Of a stretch of DNA of 64,000 nt, positions 48,697 to 59,148 are shown piece by piece. This DNA is from Taenia hydatigena. Lineage: Eukaryota; Platyhelminthes; Cestoda; Cyclophyllidea; Taeniidae. The stretch lies in contig JADWOT020000006.1 in assembly GCA_036345935.2 (NCBI GenBank), forward strand, positions 966,221 to 1,030,220, in the 5' to 3' direction. The position numbers and the translations under genes were made by a program. The notes beneath the pieces were generated by a model, which saw only the letters and a program-made list of their open reading frames with translations, was not told the origin of the DNA and searched no databases. The stretch's first letter is position 1. Each line of letters starts with the position of its first letter.

Positions 48697-51600
48697 CTAA
48701 AAGGTGGCAGCAAACTCCTTGCCTTTCTGAATGCTCTTCTTCAGTTCTGGTATCGCCGTCTTCAGCAACTCAATCTCATACTCGTTCAGCTTGCCAGCAC
48801 CAAGCACCTTCTCCACACCGTTTGGCTGCAAGTCAAACAACACCCGGTTAGTAAGCACACCTCCACCTCAGTATCATCATCATCTTCATCATCTTCCTAT
48901 CAACCAGCAAACAAAAGTCCACACACTCCACCACTGCCACCTCAAACATCCAACTGCCTATGCCACTTGTCATGCCATACGCTAAACAACCGTAAAGTAG
49001 GTCCACTCACTCACTCACTCACTCTCACTCACTCACTCACTCACTCACTCACTCACTCACTCACTCACTCACTCACTCACTCACTCACTCACTCACTCAC
49101 TCACTCACTCACTCACTCACTCACTCACTCACTCACTCACTCACTCACTCACTCACTCACTCACTCACTCACTCACTCACTCACTCACTCACTCACTCAC
49201 TCACTCACTCACTCACTCACTCACTCACTCACTCTACTCATCACTCACTCACTCACTCACTCACTCACCATCACTCACTCACTCACTCACTCACTCACTC
49301 ACTCACTCACTCACTCACTCACTCACTCACTCACTCACTCACTCACTCACTCACTCACTCACTCACTCACTCACTCACTCACCCCAAGAAGTACAGGTGA
49401 GGCAAAGAACTCCGTCTCAGCCACGTCACACTCCACGAATGCACACTCCACAATGTCCGCGTGACCCTTCATTGCATGCAACAGGGAGTTGGCAAAACGT
49501 GCCCCCGCGTAAGCCATCGACAGCGTTGCCGAGCCCTGCACCACAAATCAACTTATTACAAATCAACACATCACACCTAACTAATTACACTCTGTATACC
49601 CACTCCCAGTCTAGACAAACCAACACTGCTAATGCCCAGCTGCCTTAACAGGGACCTCCATTCACGATTGACCTCAAAAGTAGTGCGCACCACTAGTAAC
49701 AAAAAACCTACTCCTCGAGGTTCCCATCATTGCTGACAAATCCATTTCAACGCCTCCATTAACGCCAACCCGTCACCAAACCTCTTGATGATTCTAGCAT
49801 GATAATTACGCACATCATGCCCACCCTGCCTACTTCCGGAAATTAGGATCCCAAATCACATAACCAGTCAGTCACAATGACCCACGCACAACTCCACCCC
49901 TTCTCATAATAGCATTCCCACTTGAGAGGATTTAGCAAGGCCAATGTCGGGTGCACCAACAAGTCAATCCCACCTGCAAGGCTGTCTTCAGAGGCACATT
50001 GCAATGGCCAACTACAACCACAACCACAACTACAGCGCTAAGCTCAAATCATCAATGCACCCAACTGCAACCTCGCAGAAATAGACGACTTCTCTCCACC
50101 TCCTAAACCTGCAAGTAGAGCCAGTCAGTATGCGGTTCATTTCCAGGGTAGCCATCCACTGCATCGATATTACACCCGTTCAACCAAGCAACAACATCCG
50201 TAACACCTACAACACTGCTTTCCATCCTCCGTCCCTCCTTCCCTTCATCCCTCCCTCCCTCCCTCCTACCTTCCTTCCTTCACATACAAACACATGCGAA
50301 GAAAGCCAAAACAGTCGATGGTCCAGGATGATTGACCCAATGCACAAAAAACACCTACCCCACCAGCCTTCGCATTGACCACTTCGGTGCCCGCGTTCTG
50401 TATTCGAGCCACCAATTGTTCACGCGCTTTCTAGCAAAAACACAATAATAAAAGAACAAAACAAACTCACTAAACAACATATATAGACGCACAACTACGC
50501 GCCTCTCACACCTTCATTTCACCTATGACTCAAATGTACGCACCATCGACCAACGCGCAAATCAGTGACAGTTCAGAACATTATGATTTTCTAGTTTGGG
50601 AATCGTCTTCAATGTCGTGCATACCAATACTCCTCACGTTATTCTATGGTAAATGCAGTACCACAGGTCGCTCAGTCATACAGACACGGCTAAACGTAAC
50701 GGACAGACATACGCAAAACAAAGCTTCCCACACAAAAGCAACTCTGAAACAGGTCGAACAAGCATACCACAAGTGCCCCACACTAAACGCTCAATGCCAC
50801 ATCCACTAAAGCAAGCCTGTCTTTGGCATGACACTCAGTGCTGTGCAATCTGCTGCATGCAGTCACTTTGATCACGAACTGCATGCAATAAAATTCAGAC
50901 CTACCTGAGGAAAGTTTACAGACGGAGTGCATTGAGAAAACACTGGAACTATGGTGTTGCCCGAGTGACCGCCGATGACGGGACACGACACCTTTGCAAC
51001 ATCCAAACCCTACAATTGCACAAGCGATGACATAACCATAACTAGCACACAACAACAAGGCTCCAAAACACCCTAAATTACGACACCCCTCGACTCACTC
51101 CTCACTACATCACGACTTTGCCTCCAACATTTTACACATTCCATCAATTATCCACCATGAACGCTACTTTGGAGCACAATTGACACCCTCATCCTCAGCA
51201 CACATGCCAACATCACATCAAAACAAGTGGTAAAACAACTGCCTAGCATGAGGTACTCCACCCTCCTCTGCACCTCCACCCAACGTCCACATCTCTCCCA
51301 CTAGCCAACACGCACCAATCCACCAATAACCCCAAACACGAATGCACTCACCTTCGCCTCGGCGATGAAGGCATTCGACCGCGTGATATCCAATGTTGTC
51401 ACACCGAATAGCCTCCTCGGGTTGTACACACCCTCCTTCTTCAGTATCTCCGCCGCTATCGGCACCGTGCTATTCACCGGATTCGTTATTACGCAAATCA
51501 TCGCATCACAGCAGTACCTGCCACAGGCTCTGGCCAGACTCGCCACAACCGACGCGTTCATTGAAAAGAGGTCATCACGAGTCATACCTACGATTCCAAA

Positions 51601-52143
51601 CACCAACATAAACACACACTCTGACACATATGCTACTCCCCCCTCCCCACACATACTCTACTGCCACACCTCCAACGACTAACTATCAAGCTTCTTTAAC
51701 ATCCAGTGGTTTGTGAATACTTCACAACACAAACACCTCCGTGGGAAATGACAGAAGAAGTGGCAGCAAACAATCCGAACACACCAGGCTTTCGAGGCAC
51801 ACCGGCCGGAATGAGTACCAACTTCGCACCGTCCAGCGCCACCTTCAGGTTGTCAGGTCCACTATGGCCAGTCACCTTGGCACGAGTCTCAATGTGACTC
51901 AGGTCTGCAGCGACCCCCGCCGTGTTCGCCACATCGTAGAGGGCTATGTCCGATACGAATAAGGATTGCTTCATGAGGAGTGCCAGTGGTTGGCCAATGC
52001 CACCACATACACCCAAAATTGCGATCTTCTGGCAATTCTACAAGAGCGCATTTATTTCTACCTCATGGTAATACTTGAGTGCAGGTAGAGAAGAATTTGG
52101 CCGATCGTCCCAAGACGACGCCAACCCTGCGCAGACAATTCAT
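48697..52143 (-). CDS. MDH2: Mitochondrial malate dehydrogenase, copy 2 (inverted duplicate)
   Basis: This is a second complete MDH2 gene on the minus strand, with the same seven-exon structure, phases and nearly identical introns. The ATG is at 52143 and the stop ends at 48697. Exon 1 is the most changed part (about 10 of 69 bases; Ser6Arg, Ser8Gly, Gln17Phe, Ser21Cys) but is still basic and transit-like. Exon 2 differs at about 3 of 253 bases, giving ILGVCGGIG instead of ILGACGGIG in the NAD-binding turn. One other visible change is GKYCCD to GRYCCD. Exon 7 looks identical to its counterpart. An apparent 1-base loss near the end of exon 1 falls in intron 1 (37 nt here, 38 in copy 1), so the frame is open. 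Intron 6 carries a greatly expanded GTGA tract. All catalytic motifs are intact, so I call it functional. Confidence 0.95.
49004..49382 (-). repeat. Expanded (GTGA)n microsatellite at the 5' splice site of MDH2 copy 2, intron 6
   Basis: This is about 379 bp of nearly pure tetranucleotide (TCAC on the plus strand, GTGA in the gene), roughly 95 units with small interruptions near 49025, 49235 and 49268. It begins immediately at the exon 6 donor, as in copy 1, but is about four times longer. A long plus-strand open frame reading LTHS repeats across it is an artefact. Confidence 0.95.
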
Positions 52144-52655
52144 AGCCTACACGCTCAGAAGTTGTGCTCCGAAATGTTGAAAGTCATTTTAGGTCGTTGG
52201 TTGTTATTAGCTCACGCAAACAAATAACGATGTTATTTTCCATAAAGTTGCTTTTATATTGAAACTGTCTAGGTGGATCTAATTAGTGTTTAAGGCGATT
52301 TTATGATTTATTAACTTCATTTAGTTTGCTTTGAAAAATTATTTAGCAGCGTTTTTTACATTACAATACTCTTGTTTAGTGGTATATATGATTTTTAATG
52401 TTCTAAGGGCCGTTTCCTTTATTGGATTTTGGGAATTTAGCAAACTTTTTAAATTTTGCTGTAGGGTTTTTGCAGCTTTTACACAACAATGTGAAATGAT
52501 ATATTTGCATTTCTGCCACTAGCTCTTGCCTTTTTATGGTTATTTTTTTTGCCTGTGATTGCAGCTACATTTTGGTTGTATTTTGAGTGCATTTTTATTG
52601 TATGCACGGGTTGGTACCATTAGTAGTTCGTGATAGATTAAATGCCGATCGAATG
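52144..52655. other. Upstream flank of MDH2 copy 2
   Basis: This AT-rich sequence shows no similarity to the flank of MDH2 copy 1, so the duplicated segment ends at or next to the start codon. I see no gene and no LTR before 52656. Confidence 0.5.
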
Positions 52656-52771
52656 TGTAGTATTTTTTGTTGGAATTAGCGGTTTTATTCAGGGTCACAG
52701 AGGTTGCAGTACGGCCCTAGCTGCGTGGGCTGGCCTCCGGGCCATGCCAGCAGCCTATTTCCCTCTGTCCG

Positions 52772-52825
<54 letters not shown>

Positions 52826-53545
52826 ACATATTCTACCCTAGCATTCTGCCTTCTTTTGCCTTTGAGATAGCCTCGAGACGCTACATTGGTGGCTGCGGAA
52901 AGCGGATTCGACTCTATAGGGTTACCATCCGGATTACTACCACCTGTGGCTTGTTGTAGTGATGCGAAAGAATTGCATGTGCTACGGATGGGCCACGAAC
53001 GACTTTCACCTCCGGCATCTACCCCTTTTCCGTGTTCTACAGGAAAGCTATCAACAAATGGAACGACACTAGCTATGGACCACCTGGGAAAGAGATCGGC
53101 GTGCTAACGCCTTCCTACGGACACACTGATGGTCGGCAGAACCACTTATTCTGAGCTTTGTTTCAAAGCCAAACGAAACTCGAAGTGCAATGCACTGCGA
53201 AGAGGGATCACTGACGTTGTTGTCAAGCATCGCCTCAATCGCGTTGAATGTTGGGCGACTGGGTGCTTCTTGCAGCACTGAGTATGTTGTGACGGCTGAC
53301 GGGGCAGATGTACTGAGGGGCGCGTCGTGGACGCCGCTCCAATGGGGAGCGGGGCAATGTAGTACATTGTTTGTTGGAACTACCGGTTTCGTTCAAGGTC
53401 ACAGAGGTGGCCGTACTGCCCTAGCTGCGTGGGCTGGCCTCTGGGTCATGCCAGCAGCCTATTTACCTCTGTCCGTTTAATATATACATATTCTACTCTA
53501 GCATTCTGCCTTCTTTTGCCTTCGAGAGAGCCTCGGGACGCTACA
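52656..53545 (+). mobile_element. Complete TRIM element (plus strand)
   Basis: The 5' LTR (52656-52885) and 3' LTR (53358-53545) both begin TGTAG and end GACGCTACA. They flank 472 bp without an open reading frame. The sequence after the 5' LTR, TTGGTGGCTGCGGAAAGC, is the candidate primer-binding site. The purine-rich GGGGAGCGGGGCAA just before the 3' LTR is the polypurine tract. The 5' LTR contains a long TA repeat (about 52778-52820), which explains its greater length. No target duplication is evident. Confidence 0.85.
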
Positions 53546-54325
53546 AACGATAATTTCTTTTCGCCTTCGCGGCTAATGAGATTGAAAAAGTATTTTACCT
53601 AACACGCGTAGATCACTAAAATGATTTGCACTCGAAATCGTTTCAATAAGTGATATTTAGTTTTAGCCGTGTCCGGAGACTTTTCCGAGGGCTAAAATAG
53701 GCATAATGCACGGGCAGAATATATTTTTGCTAAACAATGGAAATTGTCCTGCTGGTACAACAGGAGTCCAGTTTACGTGTCGAAAGAAAAATGGCCCCCT
53801 TATTGACGGCATCTAAAACCGTTGTTCAGAACAAACAAAGTATTGCAGATGTTCGTGCCAACTTAGCACTTTGTTTTCCTCTTTTTTGTCTTTTTGTGCA
53901 TTCATCTGTTTCTATCCCTATTTAATGTTCTGTAACTTTTGGAGTAAGGGTGGTCAGTGGCTTTTTTATGGCTCGCGTCTTTATCTGGAGGCGCCGCTAG
54001 CTCCCAGTGCCCTCCCTCTTCTACTTTAGCCTTGGCGCATACCTTGAGTAATATCTTGCCTTGAATATCTAGGTCATATTAGTAATTGACCAAAATGTAC
54101 GTATTATTAAATAAGCATAAGATGCAACGTGCGTTGTGCCCTGTCACCTCTTTGAAAATCAAAGAATACTTGAGTAGGATATGTATTTTTTGGCTGGAAT
54201 AATGGGGTTGGGTCTATGGCCATGGCTTAAAGGCCAGCCCACTTAGCGAACACAATATGGCTAATTAAGTGAACGCAAATAAATCTGAGTGTTTTGCAGT
54301 GAACGTTTTGTACGTGAAGTCCGGC
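53546..54325. other. Gene-free region between TRIM elements
   Basis: No gene, RNA or LTR is recognisable in this stretch. Confidence 0.5.
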
Positions 54326-54510
54326 TGTAGAACTTCGTTTGTTAGAACTGCTGGTTTCTGTCAAGGTCACAGAGGTGGCCATATTGCCCTAGCTGCGTGG
54401 GCTGGCCTCCGGGCCATGCCAGCAGCCGTTTCCCCTCTGTCCGGTGAATATATATATTCTATCCTGCCACTTTGCCTTCTTTTGCCTTAAGGGAGCCTCG
54501 GGACGCTACA
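54326..54510 (+). mobile_element. Solo LTR with 5-bp target-site duplication
   Basis: This 185-bp solo LTR runs from TGTAGAACTTC to GGGACGCTACA and is flanked on both sides by CCGGC. The perfect 5-bp target duplication supports integrase-mediated insertion and later LTR-LTR recombination. It is the clearest evidence in the window that the family is LTR-type. Confidence 0.88.
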
Positions 54511-54759
54511 CCGGCTGCACGTATACGCCAAGGGTAGCGTTTTATCCTCATCGCACATACATAAAATCATTGTTTTTTTAGGAAAATCACCTATTAAAGT
54601 GGTGTTTGCGGTGGGTTTAAAAAATTTAGTCTTTGTAGGTAAATGAAGGTAGAATACTACAGTAAAATATTACGGATATTAACTCCGTAGATCAACTTTG
54701 CGCATTCACTCGAGAAAAGGTTTCATATTTGCACCGACGTTCCTACGAAAATCACTCGT

Positions 54760-54878
54760 TGTAGTACTTTGTTTATTCGAACTACCGGTGTCGGTGAAGG
54801 TCACAGAGGTGGCCGTACTGTCCGAGCTGCGTGGGCTGGCCTCCGGGCCATGCCAACAGCCTATTTCCCTCTGTCCGG

Positions 54879-54927
<49 letters not shown>

Positions 54928-55047
54928 TCCACCCTGGCATTCTGCCTTCTTTTGCCTTCGAGGGAGCCTCGGGACGCTACATTGGATAATACGGCCACCC
55001 TTGTGACCTCGACCGAAACCGGTGGTTCCAAAAAACAAAGTACTACA
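54760..55047 (+). mobile_element. LTR plus inverted partial LTR (foldback), tandem unit 1
   Basis: A full plus-strand LTR (54760-54981, with a long TA tract) is followed at once by an inverted LTR 5' segment (54982-55047) ending ...AGTACTACA. The pair is flanked by CTCGT on the left and CTCGA on the right. The same arrangement recurs in tandem unit 2 (56798-57063). Confidence 0.75.
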
Positions 55048-55361
55048 CTCGATGTAAGATGTCGCCCAGCCTTAGGCAATACAAAGGCAGTGAACGTTCG
55101 CTTCTCCGAGTACACTTTACACCTAAAACCCATCGGAAGATGCAGCGCAGCAATGTTCAAATCATACGTGTTCTCATTTGCACCATAATTTGATGGTAGC
55201 TACACCTGACTCGTAATATCCCTTAAAAAAGGGCTGCAATTTAGTATCGGACACAGGACGTGACGCTACAGAGTGCCAAAAGCAGACCCCTATAGGGGGA
55301 CGATGACCGTACGGTGAGAGGACATTTCCTACAAACTTATTTTAACAGTGAAAACAACCCA

Positions 55362-55547
55362 TATAGCGTCCAGGGGCTCCCTTGAAGGCAAAATAAGGCA
55401 TAATACTAGGGTCGAATATGTATATTCAAGAGACGGAGGGAAATGAGCTGCCGGCATAGCCCGGAAACCAGCCTACGCGGCTAGAGCAATGTGGCCACGT
55501 CTGTGACCCCCACCGAAATCAGAAGTGCAAACAAACAAAGTATTACA
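55362..55547 (-). mobile_element. TRIM solo LTR, unit 1
   Basis: This minus-strand LTR copy reads from TGTAATACTTTG to the degenerate end GACGCTATA. Its counterpart in the duplicated unit is 57360-57545. Confidence 0.75.
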
Positions 55548-55897
55548 TTTATTGCTGGTTTGTTTTGCTTACAATGAAGCATACTTATTTTTCTATCCAG
55601 TTTCTTAATAGCTGGGGATGTAGTAAAAAGATGTCACAAATCTCGCCCCGATGTCTTTAAATACGTGCTGCAGACTGCTTCGAGGCTAATTTTAATGGTT
55701 TATAGTGCATGACGATAAGGTAATTGATGATTGTTAGCACCAATTTTAAACATTCCTTAAAAGGATTTCTTAAATTCTACCAATGTAGCAGATGCCTTCT
55801 TTTTTGCGACCTTCGACTTGCACGCCTCCGATACCAATGCAGCGCATTAAGTTGTTATGTAGAGTTGAGCCCACTGGCATGATCAAAAAGTTATGCT

Positions 55898-56079
55898 TAC
55901 AGTGTCCCGAGACTTCCTCGAAGGCAAGAGAAGGCATAACACTATGTCAAAACATGTATTTACTAAACAGAGGGAACGAGTTGCTGGCATGGCCTAGAGG
56001 CCACACCAGGCTTTTAGGGTAATAGGGCAACATAAGTGACCGAAACCGAAACTGGCAGCCTTAGCAATAGAATATTACA
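55898..56079 (-). mobile_element. Diverged LTR head-to-head with a TRIM, unit 1
   Basis: This minus-strand LTR-like copy contains GTCCCGAGACTTCCTCGAAG and GCTGGCATGGCCTAGAGGCC. It abuts, two bases away, the start of the plus-strand TRIM at 56082. Its counterpart is 57897-58078. Confidence 0.65.
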
Positions 56080-56081
56080 TT

Positions 56082-56997
56082 TGTATTACTTTGTTTGCTT
56101 CATCTACCGGTTTCGGTCAGGGTTACAGAGGTGGCCATATTGCTCTAGCTGCAGAGCATGCCCTTGGGCCATGCCGGCAGCTTATTTCCACCTGCTCGTT
56201 GAATATATATATTCTACCCTGGTATTTTGCCTACTCTTTCATTCAAGGGAACCTCGAGGCGCTATATTAGTGGTGGCTGAAAGCTACCTAACTCTGTGCG
56301 GTTCTCCACTTTGATCTCTACCGCCTGTGGCAAGTTGCAGCGGTGCAAAAGAAGTACATATGCTACAAATGGGCCAAGAACGACATTTGCCTCCGGTATC
56401 TACCCCAGCTATGTGTTCTACAAGAAAGCTATCAACAACTGTATCGACACTAGCCATGGACCACCTGGAAAGTATCGTCCCGAAGATTACCCGTAATATA
56501 CTAGCTTAATTAGATCGATGTGCTGACGCCTCCCTACGGACACACTGCTGGTCGGCAGAACCTCATATTCTGAACTTCGTTTCCATTTCAAATGCAACTC
56601 CATGTCCAATGCACTGCCAAAGGTGATTACTGACGTTGGTGTCAAGCGTCGCCTCAATCGCGTTGAATGTTGGCGACTGGCATGGTTAGCTCGTAGTTGC
56701 TTCTTGCAGCACTGACTGCGTTGTGATGGCTGATGCGGGAGGTATATCAAAGGGCGCGTTGGGGTCGACGCTCAAAAGAGGAGAGGAGTAATATAATTGT
56801 AGTACTTTGTTCGTTGGAACTACCGGTGTCGGTGAAGGTCACAGAGGTGGCCGTACTGTCCGAGCTGCGTGGGCTGGCCTCCGGGCCATGCCAACAGCCT
56901 ATTTCCCTCTGTCCGGTGAATATATATATATATATATATGTATTCCACCCTGGCATTCTGCCTTCTTTTGCCTTCGAGGGAGCCTCGGGACGCTACA
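56082..56997 (+). mobile_element. TRIM element, unit 1 / junction with unit 2
   Basis: The 5' LTR (56082-56266), interior (56267-56797) and 3' LTR (56798-56997) form a TRIM. The polypurine tract AAAAGAGGAGAGGAG lies about 10 bases before the 3' LTR. The two LTRs are more different from each other than the 3' LTR is from the LTR at 54760. This fits a 3' LTR replaced or shared through the tandem duplication. Confidence 0.75.
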
Positions 56998-57359
56998 TTG
57001 GATAATACGGCCACCCTTGTGACCTCGACCGAAACCGGTGGTTCCAAAAAACAAAGTACTACACTCGATGTAAGATGTCGCCCAGCAGTGAACGTTCGCT
57101 TCTCCGAGTACACTTTACACATAAAACCCATCGGAAGATGCAGCGCAGCAATGTTCAAATCATACGTGTTCTCATTTGCACCATAATTTGATGGTAGCTA
57201 CACCTGACTCGTAATATCCCTTAAAAAAGGGCTACAATTTAGTATCGGACACAGGACGTGACGCTACAGAGTGCCAAAAGCAGACCCCTATAGGGGGACG
57301 ATGACCGTACGGTGAGAGGACATTTCCTACAAACTTATTTTAACAGTGAAAACAACCCA

Positions 57360-57545
57360 TATAGCGTCCAGGGGCTCCCTTGAAGGCAAAATAAGGCATA
57401 ATACTAGGGTCGAATATGTATATTCAAGAGACGGAGGGAAATGAGCTGCCGGCATAGCCCGGAAACCAGCCTACGCGGCTAGAGCAATGTGGCCACGTCT
57501 GTGACCCCCACCGAAATCAGAAGTGCAAACAAACAAAGTATTACA
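57360..57545 (-). mobile_element. TRIM solo LTR, unit 2
   Basis: This is the duplicate of the LTR at 55362-55547, nearly identical in sequence. Confidence 0.75.
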
Positions 57546-57896
57546 TTTATTGCTAGTTTGTTTTGCTTACAATGAAGCATACTTATTTTTCTATCCAGTT
57601 TCTTAATAGCTGGGGATGTAGTAAAAAAGATGTCACAAATCTCGCCCCGATGTCTTTAAATACGTGCTGCAGACTGCTTCGAGGCTAATTTTAATGGTTT
57701 ATAGTGCATGACGATAAGGTAATTGATGATTGTTAGCACCAATTTTAAACATTCCTTAAAAGGATTTCTTAAATTCTACCAATGTAGCAGATGCCTTCTT
57801 TTTTGCGACCTTCGACTTGCACGCCTCCGATACCAATGCAGCGCATTAAGTTGTTATGTAGAGTTGAGCCCACTGGCATGATCAAAAAGTTATGCT

Positions 57897-58078
57897 TACA
57901 GTGTCCCGAGACTTCCTCGAAGGCAAGAGAAGGCATAACACTAAGTCAAAACATGTATTTACTAAACAGAGGGAACGAGTTGCTGGCATGGCCTAGAGGC
58001 CAGACCAGGCTTTTAGGTTAGTAGGGCCACATAAGTGACCGAAACCGAAACCAGCAGCCTTACCAATAGAATATTACA
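57897..58078 (-). mobile_element. Diverged LTR head-to-head with a TRIM, unit 2
   Basis: This is the duplicate of the LTR-like copy at 55898-56079. It again stops two bases before a plus-strand TRIM start. Confidence 0.65.
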
Positions 58079-58080
58079 AT

Positions 58081-58963
58081 TGTATTACTTTGTTTGCTTG
58101 AACTACCGGTTTCAGTCAGGGTTACAGAGGCGGCCATATTGCTCTAGCTGTAGAGCATGCCTTTGGGCCATGCCGGCAGCTTATTTCCACCTGCTCGTTG
58201 AATACATATATTCTACCCTGGTATTTTGCCTACTCTTTCTTTAAGGGAACCTCGAGGCGCTGTATTGGTGGTAGATGAAAGCTACCTAACTCTATGGGGT
58301 TCTCCACTTTGATCTCTACCGCCTGTGGCAAGTTGCAGCGGTGCAAAAGAAGTACATATGCTACAAATGGGCCAAGAACGACATTCGCCTCCGGTATCTA
58401 CCCCAGCCTTGTGTTATACAAGAAAGCTATCAACAACTGAATCGACACTTGCCATGGACCACCCAGAAAGTATCGTTCCGAAGATTACCCCTAATATATT
58501 AGCTTAATTAGATCGATGTGCTGACGCCTCCCTACGGACACACTGCTGGTCGGCATAACCTCATAGTCTGAACTTTGTTTCCATGTCCATTGCACTGCCA
58601 AGAGTGATTACTGAAGTTGGTGTCAAGCGTCGCCTCAATCGGGTTGAATGTTGGCGACTGGCATGGTTAGCCCGTAGGCGCTTCTTGCAGCACTGACTGC
58701 GTTGTGATGGCTGGTGCGGGAGGTATACCAAAGGGCGCGATGGGGTCGACGCTCAAAAGAGGAGAGGAGTAATATAATAATGTGCTTGTTTGCTTTACTT
58801 ACCGGTTTCGGTCAGGGTCACAGAGGTGGCCATATTGCTCTAGCTGCAAAAGCCGGTTTGGGGGCTAATTCGGCAGCTTATTTTCCTCTACCCATTAAAT
58901 ATGTATGTAATCTACCTTAAAATTAGCCTTCCTTTGTCTTCAAGGGAGCCTTTGGGCTCTACA
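58081..58963 (+). mobile_element. TRIM element with highly diverged 3' LTR
   Basis: The 5' LTR (58081-58264) and interior (58265-58780) match the element at 56082. The 3' LTR (58781-58963, TGTGCTTGTT...CTCTACA) is much more diverged. The polypurine tract AAAAGAGGAGAGGAG is intact. This may be the original element from which unit 1 was duplicated. Confidence 0.75.
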
Positions 58964-59017
58964 ACAATGCTGTTCTGTAAAGAAGCTTTAGAAGGAGACT
59001 ATTATTTTTACTTACAA

Positions 59018-59148
59018 TGTAGCGTCCTGAGGCTCCCTCGAAGGCAAAAGTAGACAGATTGCTAGGTCAGAATATATGTATCTATATTGTAGCGGCAACC
59101 TCCGTGGCCTTGACCGAGACTGGTAGTTCCAACAAACAAAGTACTACA
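59018..59148 (-). mobile_element. Internally deleted TRIM solo LTR
   Basis: This 131-bp minus-strand LTR keeps both ends (TGTAGTACTTTG... and ...AGGACGCTACA) but has lost most of the centre. The flanks TACAA and TGCAA match at four of five positions, consistent with a decayed target duplication. Confidence 0.75.

Larger units (their letters stand above)
54760..56797. repeat. Tandem segmental duplication, unit 1 (about 2.04 kb)
   Basis: This block and the next (56798-58780) carry the same elements in the same order, offset by about 2.0 kb and nearly identical. Each has an LTR foldback, a unique segment, a minus LTR, a second minus LTR, a plus LTR and a TRIM interior. Differences include the TA-tract length and an 18-base loss in unit 2 near 57085. 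Each unit begins exactly at an LTR start, which suggests unequal exchange between LTRs. Confidence 0.85.
56798..58780. repeat. Tandem segmental duplication, unit 2 (about 1.98 kb)
   Basis: This is the second copy of the 54760-56797 unit. It is shorter mainly because of a shorter TA tract in its first LTR and small deletions. It ends just before the LTR at 58781. Confidence 0.85.

Noticed and set aside
48469..49464. 331-codon plus-strand open frame rich in LTHS repeats
   Set aside because: It reads the antisense of MDH2 exon 7, intron 6 and exon 6 through the GTGA microsatellite. The repeat peptide is a by-product of a four-base repeat.
52020..52143. Apparent frameshift in exon 1 of MDH2 copy 2
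   Set aside because: The missing base lies after the GTATTA donor that defines intron 1 (CAA|GTATTA), so only intron length changes (37 instead of 38 nt).
54698..55188. Open frames with IYIYIY runs in the LTR block
   Set aside because: They translate the TA dinucleotide repeat in TRIM LTRs and overlap on both strands; no conserved protein domain is present.
55792..56022. 76-codon open frame repeated at 57791-58021
   Set aside because: It repeats only because the whole 2-kb block is duplicated, and it runs into an antisense LTR.
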